A stretch of 63,650 nt of DNA from Lactobacillales bacterium. GTDB taxonomy: Bacteria; Bacillota; Bacilli; Lactobacillales; Streptococcaceae. The DNA is taken from assembly GCA_031261705.1 (NCBI GenBank), contig JAISJD010000031.1, positions 1-63,650 of the forward strand. The letters run 5' to 3'. Below, piece after piece: positions 28,061 through 38,254 of the stretch. The notes beneath the pieces are model-generated. The model saw nothing but the letters and a program-made list of their open reading frames with translations. It did not search any database and was not told the DNA's origin. Position 1 is the first letter of the stretch, and the number at the start of each line of letters is the position of its first letter. The position numbers and the translations under genes were made by a program.

Positions 28061-28090
28061 AAAACGGACAACTTATTGAGAATTGTCCGC
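28061..28090 (-). terminator. Terminator of the M32 carboxypeptidase gene
   Basis: CGGACAA (28065-28071) and TTGTCCG (28083-28089) pair. T-rich tracts flank it on both strands, so it may act in both directions. The rest of the gap 27829-28117 shows no gene. Confidence 0.65.
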
Positions 28091-28117
28091 TTTTTGTATT
28101 GAGTTTTTTAAAAGACT

Positions 28118-29614
28118 TTATTCTACTTGATAGACATCAAAGTAAATTTGACGTAAATAATCTAATAAATATTTCGGATTCAAGTCCTCACCAGTTGCAT
28201 CAAAGATGAGTTGTTTTGGTTTGCGGCTGGCGCCGTATTGACGAATCTTTTCATTCAGCCAATTTTTGATTGGAGAATAATCATCGCTTGCAAGCACCGC
28301 ATCAAAATCTAAATCCTTATCCATCGCATGTTTCAATTGTGCCGCATACATATACCCGAGAGCATAGCTTGGGAAGTAGCCAAAATCACCGCCCGCCCAG
28401 TGCACATCTTGTAAGATACCCTCTAGGTCGTTACTTGGACGAATACCAAGATATTCTTCATATTTCGCATTCCAAAGCTCAGGTAAGGTATCAAGATTGA
28501 CATTTTCATTGAAAATTGCTTTTTCCATTTCATAACGGATAATGATGTGGAGCACATAAGTTAGCGTATCGGCTTCAATCCGGATGAAGTTCGCATGAGT
28601 TTCCTTCAACCCATGGTAAAACGTCTCAAAGTCAATATCATCAAAGGTCCCTTGTGTGACTTCTTGGAAAAATGGATATTGTTTCTTCCAAAACGCACGA
28701 TTGCTTCCGACAATGATTTCTTGAAAAAGCGATTGCGACTCATGAATCCCCATAGATACACCACCAGTGAGTGGGGTATAATCAAATTTCGGATCGATAT
28801 TTTGTTCATATTGTCCGTGTCCTTGTTCATGAATGATGCCGAAAACCGCCATTTTGAAATCATTTTCGTTCCAACGTGTCGTGATACGTGTATCGTTACG
28901 ATTAAACCCAGTCATAAATGGATGGACGGTATCATCCAGACGACCTTTTGAAAAATCATATCCAAGCTCTTCTACCACTTTTGTGATAAATTCTTTTTGT
29001 TGTTCTTTTGATACAAGACGAGATAAAAAGTCTGTTTCAGGTGCGATTCCACGTTCTTCAATCGTTTTGCGAATCGCAATAATTCCGTCACGCACTTCAC
29101 TAAAGACCTTATCGAGTGTTTCTACCGTTAATTCTGGCTCATATTTCCCAAGAAGCACATCATAGGGTGTCTTTTCTTCTTTACGCCACAAAGGGATGAA
29201 TTCTTTTTTGAAAGCAATCAGATTTTCCAAAGACTTCTTGAATAATTGGAAATTTTCTGCCTTTCTCGCATCAATCCAAGCACTATATGCCTTTGAAGTT
29301 TCCCGAGTGTAAGCTTCCATACGGTCGGCAGGAATCGCAATATCGTTGTCATAGTTTTCCTTGACTTTATCATAAACCTGTTGACCAAGCTCGCTTAATT
29401 CATCTCTATGTTCTCCAAAATAGCTCATTGCCTCACGAATCACTGGGCCTGTACTCTTTTCAAACATCAGCTTATACAAATAAGCATCCTGCTCCGCCCG
29501 ATAGTCTGTAGCTTTTTCAGGCATCCCCGTCTGTCTATCCCACTCCGTCAATGCCAAAGTCGATTCTAGCAAATTGATTTCTTTGACCTCTTGCAAAAAC
29601 TCTTTTTCTTTCAT
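28118..29614 (-). CDS. Carboxypeptidase of the M32 (Taq) family
   Basis: A 498-residue cytoplasmic zinc carboxypeptidase. The family motifs appear in order: HPF (231-233), DTRITT (241-246), HEQGH zinc site (262-266), HESQSLFQE and IRIEADTLTY. Strong ribosome site (AAAGGAG). It stands alone between its terminator and the permease pseudogene. Confidence 0.95.
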   Translation of the reverse strand: MKEKEFLQEVKEINLLESTLALTEWDRQTGMPEKATDYRAEQDAYLYKLMFEKSTGPVIREAMSYFGEHRDELSELGQQVYDKVKENYDNDIAIPADRMEAYTRETSKAYSAWIDARKAENFQLFKKSLENLIAFKKEFIPLWRKEEKTPYDVLLGKYEPELTVETLDKVFSEVRDGIIAIRKTIEERGIAPETDFLSRLVSKEQQKEFITKVVEELGYDFSKGRLDDTVHPFMTGFNRNDTRITTRWNENDFKMAVFGIIHEQGHGQYEQNIDPKFDYTPLTGGVSMGIHESQSLFQEIIVGSNRAFWKKQYPFFQEVTQGTFDDIDFETFYHGLKETHANFIRIEADTLTYVLHIIIRYEMEKAIFNENVNLDTLPELWNAKYEEYLGIRPSNDLEGILQDVHWAGGDFGYFPSYALGYMYAAQLKHAMDKDLDFDAVLASDDYSPIKNWLNEKIRQYGASRKPKQLIFDATGEDLNPKYLLDYLRQIYFDVYQVE

Positions 29615-29786
29615 TTAGAAGGCTCCTTTTCTTTTTTCTTTCTTTTTTAGTTTACACCATTTGAAAAGGATAAGAAAATTATTTTTGCGTTTGATGAAAA
29701 CGGAAATAAATTCTAACAGACTTTCTTTTTAAGTAAGAAATGAACCTATACCTGCAATATATTTTTAGCCTTGTTTGTAATGCAAT

Positions 29787-30846
29787 CTAAAGAAACCTAA
29801 AATATAAACTCAACCTTTTAATTTTCCAACGCACCTCGTTATCTTGCCTGATTTTCGTTAAAATTTCGTTCATTTGATGATTATTTTCTGAAGTATTTTG
29901 TATATCTATACGAATATCGCTTTTTCCAACTCCAGTATAGTGGATAAATTCTGGGGAGCTTATGGTATTGAGAAAATTTATTGAAACGATGAGAATAAAG
30001 GTGCTGATGATAAAAACAATATTTAGTAAGAGATAGGTTTTAAAACGAAGAAATATATCTTTTACACCAAGTAATACATTGATATTTAACCACTTGTCCT
30101 TATCAATGGGAAAAAATGCCCTCTTTGTTGTTTTCCCTTTTGCTCGTGATATTTGAATTGCCTCTATTGCAGTAATATGCTTAAATTTACGAAGAATTAT
30201 TTTTACAGATGGGGTAATCATGATAGAACAAAGTATAGGAATCACATAATTTATTACTGTTTTCTTTCCTTCACCCATGAATAACAAAATATTTTTCGTA
30301 AATAATCTGCTTACAAAAAGTGAAAATAAATAGCCGAGAAATGTCGCTAAAACTGCTATAAGCTCTTATTTTATCAGGTAAGTTTCTGAATATCTTTTGT
30401 TTGAATGCCTAGAGCTTTCATGATTCCAATTTCTCTGTAATCTTCTTCAATAACCACAAGCAAAATAAAACGAATACAAAATAACGCAATCCCCACCAGT
30501 AAGATACTTACCAAGATAATCACAATAGCAATTAACCCATCACTTAAAGCAGTAACCATTTGTAACGTAGAAGAAGTAATGCTCGGTCATTTTTGAGGGA
30601 GTTTCGCCTGTTGATATTCTCTTTCTATCTCTATCGTTGAAACCTTTTGTGTAGGCTTTAGTAAAAATTCAATCGAGTACTCTAAACTTCCAAAATTTTC
30701 TTTGATCTCCTCCCAATCCTAGGCACTTACCACAAACCGCTTAGAATAAATCAGTGAAGCATTCATTTGTACAGCGACTGAGTTGTTTTCTGAAATAGTT
30801 TGATTTTTATGGAGTTGTATAATAATTTTTAAATCAAAGATAAGAC
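29787..30846 (-). pseudogene. Decayed FtsX-type ABC transporter permease
   Basis: Read on the minus strand, one protein can be followed across several lesions. The first segment (DLKIIIQLHKNQTI onward) meets an in-frame TAG, then a TGA. It then runs without a frame change into the FtsX core (ALSDGLIAIVIILVSILLVG, EEDYREIGIMKALGIQTKDI). A one-base shift near 30374 and a TAA near 30366 separate this from the next segment (ELIAVLATFLGYLFSLF, then a basic loop and another membrane helix). Both ends are truncated and no partner ATPase gene is present. Such permeases with large extracellular domains usually export peptides or give bacitracin-type resistance; this copy cannot be functional as one protein. 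Confidence 0.85.
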
Positions 30847-30849
30847 AAC

Positions 30850-30893
30850 AAAAAATACAGCTCCAAGTTCAAAGAACACCAAACTTGAAACTG
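30850..30893 (-). terminator. Terminator of the dehydratase-activase gene
   Basis: CAGCTCCAAGTT (30858-30869) pairs with AACTTGAAACTG (30882-30893), twelve pairs counting two G-U wobbles. On the minus strand it is followed by a T run (30855-30851). Confidence 0.8.
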
Positions 30894-30905
30894 TATAATA
30901 TCACG

Positions 30906-33900
30906 TTATTTTTTAACCTCTAATCCCTTTTGTGCCGTAGCCATCATCAACCGAATCCGATTCAACTGATTCACTAGAGAAACACCCGGGTCGTAGTCGA
31001 TTGCCGCAATATTGGCTCTTGGGTATTGATGACGAAGCTCCTTAATCACGCCCTTCCCAACAACATGGTTCGGAAGACAGCCAAACGGTTGCATGCAGAC
31101 AATATTGTCCACGCCGTCCTTTAAGAGCTCAATCATTTCCCCCGTTAGGAACCAGCCTTCACCCGTATGATTTCCGATAGACAAGACATTGGAAGCCCCG
31201 TCTGCAATCTCATAAATCGACTGAATCCCATCAAAACGTTCAGAGCTTCTTAGCGCCTTATCCATTGGTTTTTCCACAAATTCAATCACCTTAATGAAAA
31301 ATTCCGCCAACTGCTTGCCCCATTTGCTCATACCAAGATTTTCTGATTTCCAAATTTGATTATAGAAAGAATAGTTCATAAAGCCGATAATATCAGGAAC
31401 AACCGCTTCTGCTCCTTCTTCTTCAAGCAAACGCACAATATCATTATTAGCCGTTGGAGAATATTTCACGAGAATTTCACCAACTACCCCAACACGAGGT
31501 TTTCTTTCATTCGTCAAAGGAATCGTATCAAAATCGTGAACAATCTTCTTCATATTGCGATTAAATTGTGTCAATGAGCCATTTCTCACATTGCCTTGTA
31601 TTCTCTTTAGCCAAGACTCATGAAGCGCATCTACAGCGCCAGTCTCCACCTCATAAGGACGCGTGCGGTAAACCACTCGTTCAAACAAATCTCCATACAG
31701 CATACCCACGACAATCCGTTTAATCAGCGGAATCGTCAATTTAAAGCCGGGTGTTTCCTCAACCCCCTTATTGCCAAGAGAAAGCGAAACTACCGGCACA
31801 TTCGCAAAGCCAGCATCTGCAAGCGCCTTACGAAGCAATGGAATATAGTTTGTTGCTCGACACCCACCCCCAGTTTGTGTCATCATCACTGAAACATTGT
31901 CAAGGTCATAGTCGCCACTTTGGAGCGCTTCGACCAATTGCCCGATAGAAATAATTGCCGGATAGCATGCATCATTATTGACGAATTTTAGCCCAACATT
32001 GACCGCTTCACGATCCTCTGCAGGTAACACCACCACGTTATAGCCACTTGCCTTAAACGCTTCATCCATTAAGCCTGTTTGATGAATAGGCGAGAGCATG
32101 GGCATAAGTAGCGTATGTTTTTTACGCATTTCTTTTGTAAAGACAATCTTTTCAACCTCTTCATGCTGTTGGAAGGGAACAAAATTCATCTTTGCCCGTT
32201 CGCCAACTGCTGCTTTTAGTGAACGCAAACGAATACGAATTGCTCCTAAGTTCGAGCCCTCATCAATCTTCAACACCGTATAAATTTTTCCGTATTGATC
32301 CATGATTTCTTCCACTTGATCGGTAGTCACCGCATCCAGCCCGCAACCAAACGAATTTAATTGTACAAGCTCAAGATTTTTAGATTTTGCGACCACTCGA
32401 GCCGCTGCATACAAACGAGAATGGTAAACCCATTGATTCACCACACGAAGATTTCCGACATCACCTAAATGACTAATCGAATCCTCCGTCAAAACATGGA
32501 AGCCCTCCTGTGTAATCACATTTGCAATGCCGTGATTAATTTCAGGATCCAAATGATACGGGCGACCTGAAAGGACAATTCCTCGTTCACCTTTCATATT
32601 TATCCGCATAAGCGTATCTTCACCCTTTTGACGAATCTCTTGTTTAAAGTTTTCCAGCTCCTCATAGCCGTGATGAAGCGCCTGAGTGACCTCCTCCTTA
32701 CTGATACCCAAAGTGATAAATTCCTTACTCAACACCTGAGCGACAGACTTTTCATTAGCTAAATTCAAGAAAGGATTAAAATACTCCACCTTGCCGTCAC
32801 GAATATCGTCCACATTGTTACGAATCACCTCAGGATAGCTTTGAACAATCGGACAGTTGAAATGATTATCCGCCTGTAAATCCTCTTCTCGTTCAAAAAT
32901 GACCCCCGGATAAAAAATTTTCGAAACGCCACTATCAATCAAGGCTTGAATATGCCCATGCGCAATTTTCGCTGGATAGCACGCAGTATCGCTCGGAATC
33001 GTATCCATTCCCTTTTCATAAAGCTCCTTATTTGACCGAGGAGAAAGCTCCACCCGAAAACCTAAATCGGTAAAAAACGTATACCAAAGAGGATAATTTT
33101 CATACATATTTAACACACGAGGAATCCCGATACTGCCACGAGTAGCCTTAGACAAACGCAGTGGACGATATTTAAACAAGCGCTTATACTTGTAATCCAC
33201 TAGATTTATCTTACGTCCCTCTCGTTTCACCTTAACCTTTGCCGCATGCTCAGCCCCACGTTCGCAACGATTGCCCGTCACATACCGACGACCGTCAGAA
33301 AAAATTGTCATTGTCAACATACAATTGTTTTCACACAAACCACAGTTTAAAAATTCCTTATCAGAGGTAAAGGCTAATAACTCCTTTGCATCTAAAAGTG
33401 TAGAAGTTTCCCCTTCTACCGCATTTTCCTTAGCAATTAGAGCAGCACCATATGCCCCCATGAGCCCAGCGATAGACGGGCGAACCACTTCACGACCGGA
33501 AATTTGTTCAAAAGTACGTAGCACCGCCTCATTGTAAAAAGTCCCGCCCTGACAAACAATTTTTTCACCCAATTCTTCTGGACGACGAATCTTAATTACC
33601 TTATAAATCGCATTTTTAATCACAGAATAAGACAATCCAGCGGAAATATCCCCCACAGTCGCTCCTTCTTTTTGTACCTGTTTTACCTTAGAATTCATAA
33701 ATACGGTACAACGTGAACCCAAGTCTACTGGATTTTGAGATTTCAACGCCTCTAACGCAAAATCCTCTACCTTATAATTCAGCGACTTCGCAAAGGTTTC
33801 GATGAACGACCCACAGCCTGAGGAACACGCCTCATTAAGCTGAATTGAGGACAATGCACCGCCACGAATCGTCATCGCCTTCATATCCTGACCACCAATA

Positions 33901-35156
33901 TCTAAAATAAAATCAACACCCGGTTGGAAATAATTTGCCGCCTTATAATGCGCCATTGTCTCTACTTCCCCAAGGTCAACCTTAATCGCATTTTTGATTA
34001 ACAATTCACCGTAGCCTGTAACGCAAGACTTCGCAATCGTTACACCCGCTGGTAGTTGGCGATACATATTCCCCAAGACACCGATCACATTTTCAAGCGG
34101 TTGTCCCTCATTATTCCCATAATGCGAGAAGAGAATTTCTCCGTCCCCATTAATCAAGGTCACCTTCGTTGTTGTCGAACCCGCATCAATGCCCAGATAG
34201 GCAGGCCCTACATGTTCAGCTAACGGCTTATAAACAGCTTGGGCTGCATTATGACGTGCACGAAAAGCCTCTAAATCTTCTTTGGTTTTAAATAACGGCT
34301 CTAACCGGTCAGTTGGAATCAGCTGAGCCCCATTATCACTACTTAATCTATCTAACAGACGTTCAAAAGTTACAGGCTCACTATTTTCAGAAAAAATTGC
34401 TGCCCCCTGTGCAACAAAAAGTTGAGGATTTTCGGGAAAAATGACATCCTTAGGCGCAATATTTAGCGTTTCGATAAACCGTTTCCGTAGCTCACTCATG
34501 AAGAAAAGAGGGCCACCCAAAAACGCCACCTTTCCCTTAATTTTACGACCCGCAGCCAGTCCCGCAATCGTTTGATTCACCACTGCTTGAAAAATACTCG
34601 CCGCAATATCTGATTTTTCCGCTCCTTCATTAATTAAAGGCTGGACATCCGTTTTCGCAAACACCCCACAACGAGAAGCAATGGGATAAATCGTTTGATA
34701 TTCTTTCGCTAGTTCATTAACACCATTCGCATCCGTTTTTAAAAGAGCAGCCATTTGGTCTATAAACGCTCCCGTCCCACCAGCACAGCTCCCATTCATC
34801 CGTTGCTCCAAGGCTCCGTCAAAAAAGGTAATTTTGGCATCTTCTCCACCAAGCTCAATTGCGACATCCGTTTCTGGAATAATCTCCTCTACTGTTTTCG
34901 TACACGCAATCACCTCTTGAACAAATGGAATCTCCAGTACATCTGCTAAGCCCATGCCACCAGAACCTGTAATATTCATAGTTAAATCGGATTTTTCACC
35001 CAATAGCTCCTGTGCCTCGGTCAATACTTTAATCGTTGCCGCCTTCACATCTGAAAAATGACGTTCATACTTTGAGAAAACCGTCTCATTCTGCGGTGTT
35101 AGCACCACTAGCTTCACCGTCGTAGACCCCACATCTACTCCTGCCCTATAAGTCAT
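30906..35156 (-). CDS. Fused 2-hydroxyacyl-CoA dehydratase activase-like protein (BadF/BcrA ATPase, DUF2229)
   Basis: A very long protein of 1416 residues. Two ASKHA-fold activase modules occur in tandem. The first opens with [15 protein letters not shown] and has [13 protein letters not shown]; the second opens with [15 protein letters not shown] and has [14 protein letters not shown]. Each of those cysteine motifs may contribute to a [4Fe-4S] cluster. [13 protein letters not shown] motif follows, then DUF2229 and dehydratase-like regions with more cysteines ([17 protein letters not shown]). In fermenting anaerobes separate activases use ATP to drive one electron into 2-hydroxyacyl-CoA dehydratases; the substrate of this fused form in lactic acid bacteria is unknown. 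The start at 35156 has GGGG 6 nt upstream. Divergent from a TetR gene. Confidence 0.9.
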   Translation of the reverse strand: MTYRAGVDVGSTTVKLVVLTPQNETVFSKYERHFSDVKAATIKVLTEAQELLGEKSDLTMNITGSGGMGLADVLEIPFVQEVIACTKTVEEIIPETDVAIELGGEDAKITFFDGALEQRMNGSCAGGTGAFIDQMAALLKTDANGVNELAKEYQTIYPIASRCGVFAKTDVQPLINEGAEKSDIAASIFQAVVNQTIAGLAAGRKIKGKVAFLGGPLFFMSELRKRFIETLNIAPKDVIFPENPQLFVAQGAAIFSENSEPVTFERLLDRLSSDNGAQLIPTDRLEPLFKTKEDLEAFRARHNAAQAVYKPLAEHVGPAYLGIDAGSTTTKVTLINGDGEILFSHYGNNEGQPLENVIGVLGNMYRQLPAGVTIAKSCVTGYGELLIKNAIKVDLGEVETMAHYKAANYFQPGVDFILDIGGQDMKAMTIRGGALSSIQLNEACSSGCGSFIETFAKSLNYKVEDFALEALKSQNPVDLGSRCTVFMNSKVKQVQKEGATVGDISAGLSYSVIKNAIYKVIKIRRPEELGEKIVCQGGTFYNEAVLRTFEQISGREVVRPSIAGLMGAYGAALIAKENAVEGETSTLLDAKELLAFTSDKEFLNCGLCENNCMLTMTIFSDGRRYVTGNRCERGAEHAAKVKVKREGRKINLVDYKYKRLFKYRPLRLSKATRGSIGIPRVLNMYENYPLWYTFFTDLGFRVELSPRSNKELYEKGMDTIPSDTACYPAKIAHGHIQALIDSGVSKIFYPGVIFEREEDLQADNHFNCPIVQSYPEVIRNNVDDIRDGKVEYFNPFLNLANEKSVAQVLSKEFITLGISKEEVTQALHHGYEELENFKQEIRQKGEDTLMRINMKGERGIVLSGRPYHLDPEINHGIANVITQEGFHVLTEDSISHLGDVGNLRVVNQWVYHSRLYAAARVVAKSKNLELVQLNSFGCGLDAVTTDQVEEIMDQYGKIYTVLKIDEGSNLGAIRIRLRSLKAAVGERAKMNFVPFQQHEEVEKIVFTKEMRKKHTLLMPMLSPIHQTGLMDEAFKASGYNVVVLPAEDREAVNVGLKFVNNDACYPAIISIGQLVEALQSGDYDLDNVSVMMTQTGGGCRATNYIPLLRKALADAGFANVPVVSLSLGNKGVEETPGFKLTIPLIKRIVVGMLYGDLFERVVYRTRPYEVETGAVDALHESWLKRIQGNVRNGSLTQFNRNMKKIVHDFDTIPLTNERKPRVGVVGEILVKYSPTANNDIVRLLEEEGAEAVVPDIIGFMNYSFYNQIWKSENLGMSKWGKQLAEFFIKVIEFVEKPMDKALRSSERFDGIQSIYEIADGASNVLSIGNHTGEGWFLTGEMIELLKDGVDNIVCMQPFGCLPNHVVGKGVIKELRHQYPRANIAAIDYDPGVSLVNQLNRIRLMMATAQKGLEVKK

Positions 35157-35329
35157 AAATTTCCCCAGTCCTTTCAATACCACACAAAAACTTCTTCCGT
35201 TATCCGCCCAACAACCTGTTGAATATCCAACGTGACGTCTGTTATAATAAGTTCATAGTAAGTTTAAAACTATTATTTTTCTAATTCAATAGTCAAAAAT
35301 AAGTAATTTGTGCGTTAAACAACAAAAAG

Positions 35330-35342
35330 CAACAATTTGTTG
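35330..35342. promoter_or_regulatory. Possible TetR-family operator
   Basis: CAACAA-T-TTGTTG is a perfect palindrome, set inside a wider inverted repeat AAACAAC/GTTGTTT (35317-35323, 35339-35345), in the divergent region between the activase and TetR genes. The assignment rests on position and symmetry only. Confidence 0.4.
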
Positions 35343-35378
35343 TTTATTTTACAAATAAATAGTAAGGAAGTCCTCAAG

Positions 35379-35984
35379 ATGAAAAAAAACGATTTACGTG
35401 TACTACGTACTAATAAAATGATTATTACCGCTTTCATAAAACTTGTCGGAGAAAAAGGCTTTGATGCGATTACCATTCAAGATATAGCAGACGAGGCAAT
35501 GATTAATCGTGCCACCTTCTACGCTCACTACAAGGACAAGCAAGACCTCTATGAACAAATTCTTAACCAGCTCATCAGCACCTTTACTTCTATTATTGAT
35601 AGCGAAAATATCATCATCAACAAAAAATTAAAAGTAAAAAATATCGAACGACTACTCACCCGCTTCTACAAACGCTTAAAAGAAGACAATTACTTTTCCT
35701 ATGCAATTTTAGACGGTGCCTCAAATGAAATTATTCAGAAAAAATTTGCCGACACGATACGACAAAAATACACAGAGCTTTTTACCACTCTGCGCATTAC
35801 TGAAAACGATATTGAAGTCCCTATCGACTTTGTGATTGAATACATGACCTCGATTTTTACCGGAACGCTTCGTTGGTGGGTCACTAGCAACGGTGAAATG
35901 AAGCCTTGTCAAATGGCGGCACTTGTCATCAAACTCATCGGAAACGGACATTTAACTGTCCTTGGTATTGAGGTGGAACGATAA
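35379..35984 (+). CDS. TetR/AcrR family transcriptional regulator
   Basis: A 201-residue regulator. The N-terminal helix-turn-helix is clear: GFDAITIQDIADEAMINRAT followed by FYAHYKDKQDLYEQI. The C-terminal ligand-binding part includes GTLRWWVTSNGEM, of the TetR_C_7 type often paired with genes of unknown ligand. The start at 35379 has AAGGAAG 8 nt before it. It is divergent from the large activase gene and probably controls it and itself. It ends in a bidirectional terminator that begins in its stop codon. Confidence 0.92.
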   Translation: MKKNDLRVLRTNKMIITAFIKLVGEKGFDAITIQDIADEAMINRATFYAHYKDKQDLYEQILNQLISTFTSIIDSENIIINKKLKVKNIERLLTRFYKRLKEDNYFSYAILDGASNEIIQKKFADTIRQKYTELFTTLRITENDIEVPIDFVIEYMTSIFTGTLRWWVTSNGEMKPCQMAALVIKLIGNGHLTVLGIEVER

Positions 35985-36012
35985 AAAGCCTTAGCCACCG
36001 CTAAGACTTTTT
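35983..36012. terminator. Bidirectional terminator
   Basis: AAAAAGCCTTAGC (35983-35995) pairs with GCTAAGACTTTTT (36000-36012) apart from one mismatch. It serves the TetR gene on the plus strand and the 65-residue protein gene on the minus strand. Confidence 0.85.
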
Positions 36013-36025
36013 CCATCGATTTAGA

Positions 36026-36223
36026 CTAATAGCCCTTACTTCTCCACTTAATCGTGTGCGCTGTAGGACGATCAGTCGTAATTTCTTTTTTCAACCCGTT
36101 CTTATCTACCGTGATTTTCACGCGATAATTTTTCTTTGTCAAATCGTACACTCGTTCAGCAGACGCTTCGACCGCTGATTTTGCCTTATTCAAAGACTTT
36201 TCAATCGTTGATTTTAAAGCCAT
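36026..36223 (-). CDS. Small uncharacterised basic protein
   Basis: A 65-residue protein with no membrane segment. The N-terminal half is a lysine- and alanine-rich amphipathic helix (TIEKSLNKAKSAVEASAERV); the C-terminal half looks like beta strands (YRVKITVDKNGLKKEITT). Ribosome site AAAGGAG at a normal distance and a terminator of its own support it as a real gene. Family and function unknown to me. Confidence 0.7.
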   Translation of the reverse strand: MALKSTIEKSLNKAKSAVEASAERVYDLTKKNYRVKITVDKNGLKKEITTDRPTAHTIKWRSKGY

Positions 36224-36310
36224 GAGCCTTCACTCCTTTACTACAAAGTTATAAAAATCCTTCTCTATTTATTCTATGCCACTTTCTGCAAATTTTCAAA
36301 GATTTATACA

Positions 36311-37216
36311 CTAACGTAAAAGCAAAGCCCCTAAAACATAAGTTGCCGAATAAACCATGCTAGTCAGACCAAGTGACTTATTCACTAAAGGAAAGGTAAT
36401 TTTTTTGTTTTGTTGCGCAACATAAGGCTTTAACAACTTCACCACAATGGGTACAAAAGCAAGCGTTAATACACTTATAAAAGGAGAAGCACCGAAAGCC
36501 ACGCCCAAAAGAACCGCTACATAAATCAAGAGATTCGTCCCAATAAATAGCCGAACACTCGCTTTTTTCCCAATAAAATAAACCAGCGTACGCCGCCCAT
36601 TTTTAATATCCTCCTCCAAATCACAGGTATTATTCGCTAAAAGCCCGCTAAAGACAAGCAAAAATATCGGCAAAAAGGCAAGCAAACCATGACCGACAAA
36701 GCTCCAAGACATCGGCACCACATCAATACTCACAATATGTGCACTAATCAAAGGAATCATGATTCCGCTCATTGCAGAGGGCAAGGTTTCCGCAATCGGT
36801 AAGCTATTAATCGGGCGTTTACTTCCAGAATACCAAAAGCCCACAATATACCCAAGCGCTCCCATCGCAAATATCCAGCCATCCGTAACTGCTACAAGCC
36901 AAGCACCAGTCACGAAGGATACCCCTAAAAACAGAACAACCAGTCGTTTCACCATTTTCACCGAAAGCTTTTCCACACCTATCACATTCGTCTGCTTCTT
37001 ATAGGTCTCGTCTTTTGCATGAAGATAATCCATTAAATTATTATGAATATTCACCGCTTCAAAAATCAGCAGTAACGTCACTAAGAAAAGTAAAATCCGC
37101 CAGTCAAAGAAAACACCTGTAGCGCATTTTGCATACCCCATGCCCAATAAAATCAAGAATGCCTGTATAGGAAGATTATACGCCTCCCCAAGCTCTATAA
37201 ATTGTTTTCTAGTCAT
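36311..37216 (-). CDS. menA: UbiA family prenyltransferase, probable 1,4-dihydroxy-2-naphthoate polyprenyltransferase
   Basis: A 301-residue integral membrane protein with about eight helices. The two UbiA aspartate motifs appear as NNLMDYLHAKDE (first) and NNTCDLEEDIKNGRR (second). This fits MenA-type enzymes that attach the isoprenoid tail to 1,4-dihydroxy-2-naphthoate to make demethylmenaquinone. No other men genes are in the window. It is 2 nt downstream of a flavodoxin-like gene, implying one transcript. Confidence 0.85.
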   Translation of the reverse strand: MTRKQFIELGEAYNLPIQAFLILLGMGYAKCATGVFFDWRILLFLVTLLLIFEAVNIHNNLMDYLHAKDETYKKQTNVIGVEKLSVKMVKRLVVLFLGVSFVTGAWLVAVTDGWIFAMGALGYIVGFWYSGSKRPINSLPIAETLPSAMSGIMIPLISAHIVSIDVVPMSWSFVGHGLLAFLPIFLLVFSGLLANNTCDLEEDIKNGRRTLVYFIGKKASVRLFIGTNLLIYVAVLLGVAFGASPFISVLTLAFVPIVVKLLKPYVAQQNKKITFPLVNKSLGLTSMVYSATYVLGALLLR

Positions 37217-37218
37217 TT

Positions 37219-37770
37219 TTATACCTCCAATACAGATTGAATGATTGGCTCCACATTTTCACGAGCCACATAGCTAATCTTGCCACCATAATTCTCCAGA
37301 AATTCCTGTGCGTCCTTATCAAGACCCTTGCCCTCTTTCAACAAACGCTTTTGCTTTTTCTTATAAAAAATCGGCATCAGCTTCAAAAATTGACGATGAC
37401 TCCAAGAAATCTTGCTATAATCTAACGCCCCACGTAAATGATAAAATTCCATTTTTTCAATCATTTCATCAGGAAACGCAAACTTCTTAATGCGTGTATA
37501 ATCTGAGCTTTCTGGATTAGCAATACCAACCGTTGCCATAATCACATGCTTATCCTTTATCTCTTGCCAGTGCTTTTTCATAAATTTTGCCCCGTGAAGT
37601 CCGTCCCAATAAAAGCTACCTATCATGACAATATTATCAAAGGCTGAAAAATCAACTACTGCATCCAAACGACTATCTAAAAGTGTCGCATTTGGCACGT
37701 TCTCCTTCACCCAAGTGGCGTATTGCTTTCCTGCTCCATACTCAGAGGCATGAAAAATAATTGTACTCAT
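37219..37770 (-). CDS. Flavodoxin-domain protein
   Basis: A 183-residue protein of the flavodoxin_5/HemG-like type. The FMN phosphate loop is probably ASEYGAGKQYA, and VMIGSFYWDGLHGAKFMKKHW matches the second FMN-contact region. Likely a cytoplasmic FMN protein donating electrons or reducing a quinone or porphyrin-type substrate. No haem pathway genes are nearby, so protoporphyrinogen oxidase activity is doubtful. Cotranscribed with menA. Confidence 0.82.
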   Translation of the reverse strand: MSTIIFHASEYGAGKQYATWVKENVPNATLLDSRLDAVVDFSAFDNIVMIGSFYWDGLHGAKFMKKHWQEIKDKHVIMATVGIANPESSDYTRIKKFAFPDEMIEKMEFYHLRGALDYSKISWSHRQFLKLMPIFYKKKQKRLLKEGKGLDKDAQEFLENYGGKISYVARENVEPIIQSVLEV

Positions 37771-38006
37771 TTCTATCTACTCCTTACCAAAAATCTAAAA
37801 CATAATAATCATAACAAAAAAATAATCATTATTGGGGAAATTTACTCATTTAGGTATTTTTTACTCTAATTTTTTTATAAACGAAACCAAAAAGCCCATT
37901 TCAATAACTGAAGCTCCGAAAAGAATAATTGCTACCACTTCACTGTTATTTGATAAAAAAACAACAGCCAACATTTTCTTAGACTTAGTTATTTATCTTG
38001 AACGCG

Positions 38007-38036
38007 AAAAGAGCAAGGAAAAAATTTCCTTGCTCT
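38007..38036 (-). terminator. Terminator of the tRNA-Tyr/tRNA-Gln transcript
   Basis: A perfect 12-bp inverted repeat, AGAGCAAGGAAA (38010-38021) with TTTCCTTGCTCT (38025-38036), is followed on the minus strand by a short T run. A small extra hairpin (38040-38057) sits between it and tRNA-Gln. The 283-nt gap 37771-38053 has no confident gene. Confidence 0.75.
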
Positions 38037-38053
38037 GCTCCAGTATCAAAATA

Positions 38054-38125
38054 CTGGGGTAGCTGGATTCGAACCAACGCATGAGGGAGTCAAAGTCCCT
38101 TGCCTTACCGCTTGGCTATACCCCA
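38054..38125 (-). tRNA. tRNA-Gln (anticodon TTG)
   Basis: 72 nt; acceptor arm TGGGGTA pairs with TACCCCA. The anticodon loop is CTTTGAC, giving anticodon TTG for CAA/CAG. The T loop GGTTCGAATCC is standard. The 3' CCA is not encoded (discriminator G followed by TATT). It lies 4 nt after tRNA-Tyr. Confidence 0.95.
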
Positions 38126-38129
38126 TTAA

Positions 38130-38213
38130 TGGTGGAAGGGGAGGGATTCGAACCCCCGAACCCGAAGGAGCGGATTTACAGTCCGCCGCGTTTAGCCTCT
38201 TCGCTACCCTTCC
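38130..38213 (-). tRNA. tRNA-Tyr (anticodon GTA)
   Basis: 84 nt including an encoded CCA. The acceptor GGAAGGG pairs with CCCTTCC; the anticodon loop ACTGTAAAT gives GTA. The long variable arm typical of bacterial tRNA-Tyr is present. Transcribed with tRNA-Gln. Confidence 0.96.
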
Positions 38214-38254
38214 AATAGGACTTTCAAAGTGTTATTTATCAAGTCAACTATTAT

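Noticed and set aside
37832..38062. Plus-strand ORF of 76 codons upstream of the tRNA genes
   Set aside because: It crosses the tRNA terminator and enters the tRNA-Gln gene on the opposite strand. The start lacks a ribosome site.
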